A DNA stretch of 64,000 nucleotides from Streptomyces sp. CG4 (GTDB lineage Bacteria > Actinomycetota > Actinomycetes > Streptomycetales > Streptomycetaceae). The notes under the pieces are model-generated. The model saw nothing but the letters and a program-made list of their open reading frames with translations, was not told the origin of the DNA and did not search any database. Where the stretch lies: contig NZ_CP163525.1 of the NCBI RefSeq assembly GCF_041080655.1, forward strand, positions 8,246,001-8,310,000, written 5' to 3'. The position numbers and the translations under genes were made by a program. This document shows positions 58,097 to 64,000 of this stretch, in pieces; position 1 is the first letter of the stretch, and each line of letters begins with the position of its first letter.

Positions 58097-58148
58097 GTCC
58101 TGTCGTCGAACCCGGGCGGACGACGGGAGTGTGACGACAGGACCTAGG
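58092..58148. terminator. Bidirectional terminator containing both stop codons
   Basis: Perfect 16-bp arms cctaggtcctgtcgtc (58092-58107) and gacgacaggacctagg (58133-58148) with a 25-base loop. The DUF6221 stop (58094-58096) lies in the left arm and the helicase stop (58144-58146) in the right arm. Confidence 0.85.
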
Positions 58149-60360
58149 CCGGAGAAGTGCGGCCGTCGACGCCTTCGCTGGAGTCGGCGTCACCTGTGGG
58201 GCCGCTTCCGCAGCCCAGGCGGCTCTGTTCCGCCGCGACGATCTGCCGCGCCATCTCCGTGTCCGACACGTCGACGGCGTCCGGGGTCGCCTCCGCCACC
58301 GCGCTGCGGCGGGCGTATCGGTCGAACAGGCGGGCCTTTCGCCGCAGCATCTCCACCATCTGCTCGTCGACGCCGCCCGGAGCCAGCAGACGGTGCACCC
58401 GGACCGGCCGTACCTGGCCCATGCGATGGGCCCGTGCCACCGCCTGCTGCTCGACGGTGGGCTTGATCTGGGGCTCGCAGATGATCACGACGGAGGCGGC
58501 CTGCAGGTTGAGCCCGACGCCCGCCGCCTGGATCTGGGCCAGCAGCACCGCCGGACCGGACACGGCCGTGAACGCGTCGACGAGCCCCTGGCGCCGCTCG
58601 GGCGGCACGCTTCCGGTGAGCGGGCCGACCACGGGCCCGCCGGTCCGCGGCCCGGTGTCGAGCGCGTCCCGCACCACGCCCAGGACGTCCCGGAAGTTGG
58701 AGAACACCACCACCTTCAGCCCGTTCTCGCCCGCCTCGTGCACGATCTCGCGGAGCCGGACGAGTTTGGCGGACTTCTCCGGGCGGGCGTACGCGGCCCG
58801 GCGCATCGCCATGAAGTTGCCGGACCACACCGCCTCGCGGTACGCCTCCTCGTCCGCGGCGCTGGGCTCCTCCCACTCGTCCGTCTGCTGCAGGGCGGGC
58901 AGTTCGGCGAGGACGTCCACCTGGTTGCGGCGCAGATAGACAGGGGCGACCGCCCTCCGGAAGGCCACCGAGCCGGGCACCCCGGCCTGGTCGCCGATGC
59001 GCTCCGCCACCGTCTCGTCGAGCAGCCGGACCAGGTTGCGGAACTCGGCCACCCGGTTCTCCATCGGGGTGCCCGTCATGAACAGGACCCGTTCGCAGTG
59101 CCCGGCCCACTGGGCGACGGCCTGGGACCGCAGGGTCCTGGGGTTCTTCACGGCGTGCGCCTCGTCCACCACCAGCATCCCGATCTCTCCTCCGCCCGGC
59201 ACCGGGAATCCGCGCAGGGCGTCGAACGTCGTCACGGCGACGCCGCCGCGCCCCTTCCAGTAGGCGAACGCGTCGTGCCGGTCCGGCCCGTGCAGGGGAG
59301 TGACGTGCAGCGAGGTGCGTGCCTCGATCTCCCGAGTCCAGTTCACCAGCACGCTCGCCGGGCAGACGACCATGAAGCGGCTCTGCCCTGCGGCGGCCAG
59401 ATGCGTCAGCGCGGCCATGGCCTGGACGGTCTTGCCGAGCCCCATCTCGTCGCCGAGGATCACCCGGCGCTGCGCCAGGGCGAAGCGGGCGCCGAACGCC
59501 TGATAGCCGCGCAGCGACACCCGCAGCCGGGAGTCGTCGAGCTGCTGGTCCCGCACCCGCTCGGCGATGCCGTCGGGCAGGAACCCCTCGGCGGCGGCCG
59601 GGTCCGGAGCGCGCCCGGAGATCTCGGCGAGCAGGCCGTAGTACTCGGCGGAGCGCAGTTCGAAGTCCACCCAGGCGGCGAGGTCGGCCGACGTCCCGCG
59701 CAGCAGGTCCACCGACGCCTGCGCGAGCGCCTCGGGGGTGCCGGCCTGCTCCGCCTCCGCCACCAGCGTCCGTATCTCCTCGACCGCCTCCAGCGCGCGG
59801 GCCTTCTTCGCCTGCCCGGCCACCAGCATGCTCAGCCGGCCGGCGGCGGGCCGGGCGTCGGCGAGCAGGGGACCGAGCCGCTTCGACAGCGCGGCGGCCG
59901 TGTCGACGGCGCGCCGGGCCTCCGGCCCCGCCTCCACGAGCACGTGCAGGGCCTGGACGAGCGCGGTCGTCCGTGGCTCCGGGTGGTCGACGTCGATGTG
60001 TACGGCCGCCGTCTCGTGCACGGCGGCGGACAGCTGTCGAGCGGCCGCGACGATCTGGTCCGCGGTCCGCTGACCCACTCCGGGGACCTGCCGCAACCGG
60101 TACGGACCGGCGTCGAGCACCTGCCGGACCGTGTGCAGCCCGCTCTTGTCGACACTGCCCAGCCGCAGCCGACCGCCCGTGGCGTCCTGCAGCCGCGCCA
60201 CCGGTATGGCGTCGAGCGCCTGCTCCACCGTCGCGTCCTGGATCGGCTGCAGCGCCGCGCGTGCCGCTTCGACCGCCCTGTCGTGGTCGTCGGCCAGCGA
60301 CCGCGCCGCCTCGTACAGCCGCGCCGCCCGCGCGACCGCCTCCCGCTCCCTGCGCCCCAT
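58144..60360 (-). CDS. SNF2-family DEAD/DEAH helicase with helix-hairpin-helix
   Basis: The 738-residue protein has an N-terminal coiled region, a helix-hairpin-helix (YRLRQVPGVGQRTADQIVAA, about 85-105) and an SNF2 ATPase: motif I VILGDEMGLGKTVQAMAAL (about 315), motif Ia VVCPASVLVNWTREIE, motif II MLVVDEAHAVKNP, motif III FMTGTPMENRVAEF, and the C-terminal motifs VVVFSNFRDVLG, LLAQIQAAGVGLNLQAA and VARAHRMGQVRPV. It probably remodels DNA-protein complexes. ATG 60360 follows gagggagggtgg. It ends against the DUF6221 gene in a shared hairpin. Confidence 0.9.
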   Translation of the reverse strand: MGRREREAVARAARLYEAARSLADDHDRAVEAARAALQPIQDATVEQALDAIPVARLQDATGGRLRLGSVDKSGLHTVRQVLDAGPYRLRQVPGVGQRTADQIVAAARQLSAAVHETAAVHIDVDHPEPRTTALVQALHVLVEAGPEARRAVDTAAALSKRLGPLLADARPAAGRLSMLVAGQAKKARALEAVEEIRTLVAEAEQAGTPEALAQASVDLLRGTSADLAAWVDFELRSAEYYGLLAEISGRAPDPAAAEGFLPDGIAERVRDQQLDDSRLRVSLRGYQAFGARFALAQRRVILGDEMGLGKTVQAMAALTHLAAAGQSRFMVVCPASVLVNWTREIEARTSLHVTPLHGPDRHDAFAYWKGRGGVAVTTFDALRGFPVPGGGEIGMLVVDEAHAVKNPRTLRSQAVAQWAGHCERVLFMTGTPMENRVAEFRNLVRLLDETVAERIGDQAGVPGSVAFRRAVAPVYLRRNQVDVLAELPALQQTDEWEEPSAADEEAYREAVWSGNFMAMRRAAYARPEKSAKLVRLREIVHEAGENGLKVVVFSNFRDVLGVVRDALDTGPRTGGPVVGPLTGSVPPERRQGLVDAFTAVSGPAVLLAQIQAAGVGLNLQAASVVIICEPQIKPTVEQQAVARAHRMGQVRPVRVHRLLAPGGVDEQMVEMLRRKARLFDRYARRSAVAEATPDAVDVSDTEMARQIVAAEQSRLGCGSGPTGDADSSEGVDGRTSPA

Positions 60361-60392
60361 CCACCCTCCCTCACGCCACATCCTCGCATCGC

Positions 60393-60930
60393 GGGGAGCG
60401 GGGACTCGGGGCGGACCCGGAGCAAGTCCGTTGCGGACCCGGTGGGTTGGAGCGTGTGCGGGGAGGTGGATTGGAGTACGTGCGAGGTTGGGCGGTGGTT
60501 CGGCGGGCGGGGTGTGACGTCTCGCGGACCGGGGCCGCCGTTCGTGACGGCAGGTGGCCCTGGAGGCCGTCGTCCGTGGCGGCAGGCGGCCCCGAGCAGT
60601 CCTCGGGTGTGCCCCGCTCGGCCCCGACGTCCGGAGGGGACGGCTGGTAGACGGGGGCTCGGGGCGGGCCCGGAGCAAGTCCGGCGCGGACCCGGTGGGT
60701 TGGAGCACGTGCGGGGTCGGGCGGTGGCTTGGCGGGCGGGGTGTGCGGGGCGTGCCGACTCGCGGACCGGGGCAGTCGTCCGTGACGGCAAGCGGTCCTG
60801 GAGGCCGTCGTCCGTGGCGGCAGGCGGCCTCGGGGAGTCGTCCGTGACGGCCGGCGGCCCTGGGGCAGTCGTCGGTGTGCCCCGCTCAGCCACCTCGCCG
60901 GGAGGAGACGGCCCCGTCCCGGAGGGGACT
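60393..60930. repeat. Long imperfect direct repeat (two ~265-bp copies) with nested ~29-bp units
   Basis: The blocks from about 60393-60650 and 60655-60930 are similar throughout. Both contain gcccggagcaagtccg-like starts, gacccggtgggttggagc, tcgcggaccgggg, ctggaggccgtcgtccgtgg and a gtgccccgctc end. Inside each, a unit like gtcgtccgtgacggcaggcgg recurs two to four times. It fills the 593-base gap between the OYE stop and the SNF2 start (both minus). Confidence 0.8.
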
Positions 60931-60953
60931 GCCGGGCGGCGGGGCGGTTCTGC

Positions 60954-62045
60954 TCAGACCGAGCGGTGGTACTGGTTCGGCACGTTGATCTCGCCGCCCA
61001 GCTCACGAGCGGTGTGCCGGGCCCAGGAGGGGTTGCGCAGCAGCTCGCGGCCCAGCAGGACGGCGTCGGCCTCGCCGTTCGTGAGGATCTTCTCGGCCTG
61101 CTCGGCCTCGGTGATCAGTCCCACGGCGGCGACGGGCAAAGGGGTCTCGGCCTTCACCCGGGCGGCGAACGGCACCTGGTAGCCGGGCTCGGTCGGAATG
61201 GTCACGCCGGAGGCGTTGCCGCCGGTGGAGACGTCGAGGAGGTCGACGCCGTGGGCGTGCAGATCGCGGGCGAAGCGGACCGTGTCCTCCTCGGTCCAGC
61301 CGCCGTCCTGGAGCCAGTCGGTGGCCGAGATGCGGAAGAACACCGGCTTGTCCTCGGGCCACTCCGCGCGTACGGCGTCCACGACCTCGAGCGCGAACCG
61401 AGTGCGGTTCTCGTACGAGCCGCCGTAGGCGTCGGTGCGGCGGTTGGAGTGCGGCGAGAGGAACTCGTTGATCAGATAGCCGTGGGCGCCGTGTACCTCG
61501 GCGACCTCGAAGCCGGCGGCGAGCGCCCGGCGCGCTGCGGCCGCGAACTGCCCGACGACCTCGTGGATCTGATCCACGGTCAACTCGGTGGGCACGGGGT
61601 GGCGTTCGTCGAACGGCACCGCACTCGGCGCGAGCGGCTGCCAGCCGTGCGCCTCCGGTCCGACCGGCGCGCCCCCCGTCCACGTGCGGTCGGTCGACGC
61701 CTTGCGCCCGCTGTGCGCCAGCTGGATCCCCGGGACCACGCCCTGGGCGCTGAGGAAGCGGGTGATCCGGCGGAAGGCCTCCACCTGTGTGTCGTTCCAC
61801 AGGCCGAGGTCGTACGGGGAGATCCGGCCCTCCGGCGAGACCGCGGTGGCCTCCACGATGATCAGGCCGGTGCCGCCCGTGGCGCGCGCGCCGTAGTGCA
61901 CGAAGTGCCAGTCGTTCGGGGTGCCGGCGAGCGGCCCCTCCGGCTCGGCCGAGTACTGGCACATCGGAGGCATCCACACCCGGTTCGGGATGGTCACTTC
62001 GCGCAGAGTGATGGGCTCGAAGAGCGCGCTCACGACGGACTCCAT
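60954..62045 (-). CDS. NADH:flavin oxidoreductase / Old Yellow Enzyme (YqjM-type)
   Basis: The 363-residue FMN enzyme is a TIM-barrel ene-reductase: IPNRVWMPPMCQYSAEPEG (YqjM-type Cys that tunes FMN), WHFVHYGARATGGTGLIIVE, GIQLAHSGRKAS, VAEVHGAHGYLINEFLSPHS, RTDAYGGSYENRTRFALEV, and ADAVLLGRELLRNPSWARH. The His-x-x-His substrate pair HGAHGY is present. It is divergent from the ArsR regulator, with overlapping dyads in between. ATG 62045 is taken; GTG 62033 is an alternative. Confidence 0.93.
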   Translation of the reverse strand: MESVVSALFEPITLREVTIPNRVWMPPMCQYSAEPEGPLAGTPNDWHFVHYGARATGGTGLIIVEATAVSPEGRISPYDLGLWNDTQVEAFRRITRFLSAQGVVPGIQLAHSGRKASTDRTWTGGAPVGPEAHGWQPLAPSAVPFDERHPVPTELTVDQIHEVVGQFAAAARRALAAGFEVAEVHGAHGYLINEFLSPHSNRRTDAYGGSYENRTRFALEVVDAVRAEWPEDKPVFFRISATDWLQDGGWTEEDTVRFARDLHAHGVDLLDVSTGGNASGVTIPTEPGYQVPFAARVKAETPLPVAAVGLITEAEQAEKILTNGEADAVLLGRELLRNPSWARHTARELGGEINVPNQYHRSV

Positions 62046-62067
62046 TCGTCACGGGACCACTGGTCGA

Positions 62068-62120
62068 CTCGTACGATAACCCTCGTACTACGAGATCTGT
62101 CAAACTACGATGCGTCTCGT
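62068..62120. promoter_or_regulatory. ArsR-type operators and OYE promoter
   Basis: On the minus strand TTGACA (62103-62098) and TATCGT (62078-62073) form a promoter with 19-bp spacing for the OYE gene. The palindrome ctcgtactacgag (62082-62094) lies in its spacer. A further dyad tacga-n5-tcgta (62106-62120) and a half-site actcgtacg (62067-62075) flank it. Confidence 0.65.
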
Positions 62121-62138
62121 ACAATGGTCGCGGTCGAC

Positions 62139-62174
62139 GGGTTCCGCGGGTTCCATGGGTTCCGCGGGTTCCGC
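62139..62174 (+). repeat. Four tandem 9-mers (gggttccgc type) in the ArsR 5' region
   Basis: gggttccgc, gggttccat, gggttccgc, gggttccgc occur back to back. Just after, gtcgacga and gttccgcgaaga are each repeated. The array lies 46 bases upstream of the ArsR start, between the operators and the gene. Confidence 0.9.
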
Positions 62175-62219
62175 GAAGAGTCGACGAGTCGACGAGTTCC
62201 GCGAAGAAGGGCAGCCGCC

Positions 62220-62576
62220 GTGACCGAAACCGCCACAACCGGCCGCGCACTGCCGCACCCGCGGCCGCAGGAGATCCGCCTGGAGACCGTGCTGCACGCG
62301 CTCTCCGATCCGATGCGGCTGCGGATCGTGCGCGAACTGGCCGCCGTGGAAGCCGAGTTGTCCTGCTCCCAGTTCGACGTGCCGGTGACCAAGTCCACCA
62401 CCACGCACCACTTCCGCGTGCTGCGCGAAAGCGGGGTCATCCGGCAGGTCTACCGCGGCACGGCCAAGATGAACGCCCTGCGCCGGGACGACCTGGAGCA
62501 TCTCTTCCCTGGCCTGCTCGACAGCCTCCTCGCCGCAGCGGACCGGCAGGCCGCCCGCCTCGGCGACGGTGGCTGA
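62220..62576 (+). CDS. ArsR-family transcriptional regulator
   Basis: The 118-residue winged-helix protein has the ArsR core: VLHALSDPMRLRIVRELAAV, CSQFDVPVTKSTTTHHFRVL and RESGVIRQVYRGTAKMNALR. The metal-binding CxC of ArsR is absent, so it senses something else. GTG 62220 follows agaaggg at slightly long spacing. The divergent OYE gene and shared dyads suggest it represses the ene-reductase (inference). Confidence 0.92.
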   Translation: MTETATTGRALPHPRPQEIRLETVLHALSDPMRLRIVRELAAVEAELSCSQFDVPVTKSTTTHHFRVLRESGVIRQVYRGTAKMNALRRDDLEHLFPGLLDSLLAAADRQAARLGDGG

Positions 62577-62627
62577 CGGGAACGTACGGGGTGCAGCAGA
62601 GCGGCTCGGTCCGCCGCCGGCCGGCAG

Positions 62628-63968
62628 TCAGTCCGCCTCGGCTACGGCACCCACCTCCGAACCCGCCTGAGCGGGAAGGTGGTTGAACAGCAGGTTCAGT
62701 ACGATCGCGGACAGGCAGCCCGCGCTGATGCCGCTGTTCATCACCGTCTGGAACCAGTCCGGGAACTTCTCGTAGACCGTCGGCACGCCCACCGGCAGCA
62801 TGCCGATCGCCACCGAGACGGCCACCACGGTCAGATTGTGGTTGCCCCGGAAGTCGACCCCGGCCAGCGTCCGCAGCCCGCTCGCCGCGACCGTGCCGAA
62901 CATGACCAGACCGGCGCCGCCCAGCACCGGCGCCGGGATCGCCGCGACCACCGCGCCCAGCTTGGGCAGCAGCCCGAGCAGCACCAGGATCCCGCCCGCC
63001 GCCGCGACCACCCAGCGGCTGCGCACCCGGGTCATGCCGACCAGGCCCACGTTCTGCGCGTACGCCGTGTACGGGAAGGTGTTGAAGACACCGCCCAGGA
63101 CGGTCGAGAGGCCATCGGCGCGCAGGCCGTCGGCGAGCGAGCGCGGCTCGACCTTCCGGCCGGTCAGCTCGCCGACCGCGATCAGGTCGCCGGTCGTCTC
63201 CGTCATCGTCACCAGCGCAACCACCAGCATGGACACGATCGCGGACGCCTTGAAGACCGGCGTCCCGAAGTGGAACGGCGTGCTGATGCCCACCCAGTCG
63301 GCGTCGGCGACCCCGCTGAAGTCCGTGAACCCGAACGGCACCGCGACCGCCAGGCCCACCGCGATGCCGGTCAGGACGGCGATCCGGCCGAGCGCGGCGG
63401 GCGCGAACCGCTGCACGGCCAGCACGACCAGCAGCACGAAGGCGGCCAGCGCCAGATTCTTCGGCTCCCCGAAGTCCTTCGCACCGGCTCCGCCCGCCGC
63501 CCAGTTGCCCGCGACCGGCAGCAGCGAGAGCCCGATGATCAGGATCACCGTGCCGGTCACCAGCGGCGGGAAGAACCGCAACAGCCGGCCGAAGACCGGC
63601 GCCAGCAGCATGATCGCAAGACCCGCGACGATCACCGCGCCGTAGATCGCGGGCAGTCCGCCGCCGGTCGTGCCGATGAGCACCATCGGCGACACGGCCG
63701 CGAACGTACAGCCCTGCATGATCGGCAGCCGGACGCCGAACCGCCGGAAGCCGACGCACTGGATCAGCGTCGCGATCCCGCACACCAGCAGATCGGCCGT
63801 GATCAGATACGCCAGGTCGGCGGGCGACAGCTTCATCGCGCCGCCCACGATCAGCGGCACGGCGACCGCACCGGCGTACATCGCGAGCACATGCTGCAGC
63901 CCGAAGGCGGCCAACTGCCGTGCCGGCGGCATCTCGTCGACGGGGTGGACCTCTGCGGTGGTGGCCAT
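62628..63968 (-). CDS. NCS2-family nucleobase/xanthine permease
   Basis: The 446-residue protein is a nucleobase:cation symporter of the purine/xanthine branch with about 14 membrane helices: FGLQHVLAMYAGAVAVPLIV (QH motif), LPIMQGCTFAAVSPMVLIGT, LVTMTETTGDLIAVGEL (conserved Glu), FNTFPYTAYAQNVGLVGMT and GNHNLTVVAVSVAIGMLPVG. It should import xanthine, uric acid or uracil with protons. The first gene base is near the window edge, but ATG 63968 and the upstream purines are inside, so it is complete. Confidence 0.92.
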   Translation of the reverse strand: MATTAEVHPVDEMPPARQLAAFGLQHVLAMYAGAVAVPLIVGGAMKLSPADLAYLITADLLVCGIATLIQCVGFRRFGVRLPIMQGCTFAAVSPMVLIGTTGGGLPAIYGAVIVAGLAIMLLAPVFGRLLRFFPPLVTGTVILIIGLSLLPVAGNWAAGGAGAKDFGEPKNLALAAFVLLVVLAVQRFAPAALGRIAVLTGIAVGLAVAVPFGFTDFSGVADADWVGISTPFHFGTPVFKASAIVSMLVVALVTMTETTGDLIAVGELTGRKVEPRSLADGLRADGLSTVLGGVFNTFPYTAYAQNVGLVGMTRVRSRWVVAAAGGILVLLGLLPKLGAVVAAIPAPVLGGAGLVMFGTVAASGLRTLAGVDFRGNHNLTVVAVSVAIGMLPVGVPTVYEKFPDWFQTVMNSGISAGCLSAIVLNLLFNHLPAQAGSEVGAVAEAD

Positions 63969-64000
63969 GGGGACTCCAACGGTGCCGGGCGGGAAGGGAC

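Noticed and set aside
58393..61182. 929-codon plus-strand open frame across the SNF2 gene and the repeats
   Set aside because: Antisense to a clear helicase; no domain features.

Overview
The window is high-GC actinobacterial DNA, almost certainly a Streptomyces chromosome. Signs of this are strong GC bias at third codon positions, GTG and TTG starts, and families typical of the genus: a roadblock/LC7 protein, DUF6397, DUF5709, DUF5997, DUF6221, an Rv1733c-like membrane protein, a DasR-type operator and a zinc-free L31 paralogue. About 50 genes lie on both strands. I saw no rRNA, tRNA or CRISPR array.

Layout. 1-1.8 kb: roadblock protein and DUF6397. 1.8-5.9 kb: a decayed mobile-element island. 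It holds a diverged 3' fragment of tesB, an IS701-like transposase split by a serine-recombinase element with its own inverted-repeat ends, and a LysR pseudogene. 5.9-11.2 kb: intact tesB, a DEAD/DEAH helicase, a membrane hydrolase, L31-B and DUF5709. 11.8-15.4 kb: a two-gene heterodimeric ABC exporter. 15.6-24.2 kb: an L,D-transpeptidase-like lipoprotein, a PNGase A-like secreted protein, a dicarboxylate symporter, a MarR/ABC-exporter divergon, MltG and a flavin monooxygenase. 24.3-27.3 kb: a sulfonate-type ABC operon behind a 27-residue leaderless Cys-containing leader peptide with a near-consensus promoter. 27.4-35.9 kb: YjbQ, amidase, a frameshifted membrane protein, an NB-ARC STAND protein, a glycerophosphotransferase-like protein and a LuxR regulator. 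36-40 kb: a DUF4132 pseudogene, the divergent DUF5997/LysR-effector-domain pair and an MFS pump. 40-48.5 kb: a GH127 enzyme with a LamG insert, a HAD phosphatase, an Lrp/FUSC divergon, a lactonase with a DasR-type box and a CbiX-like chelatase. 48.7-55 kb: GlcNAc-kinase-like protein, Ung, a beta-propeller protein, an Rv1733c-like protein and a HEAT-repeat protein. 55-64 kb: an AidB-like dehydrogenase/PaaX divergon, DUF6221, an SNF2 helicase, an OYE/ArsR divergon and an NCS2 permease.

The most unusual pattern is at the sequence level. Many genes are followed by degenerate tandem repeats whose first unit contains or abuts the stop codon (after the genes ending at 25440, 38617, 43006, 45921, 47373, 48700, 50574, 52560 and 52979). 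Two further short-unit arrays sit upstream of genes: 13 perfect copies of a 7-mer at 34880-34970 and four 9-mers at 62139-62174. The serine-recombinase element and the attenuator-like leader peptide are the best candidates for compact systems of interest.
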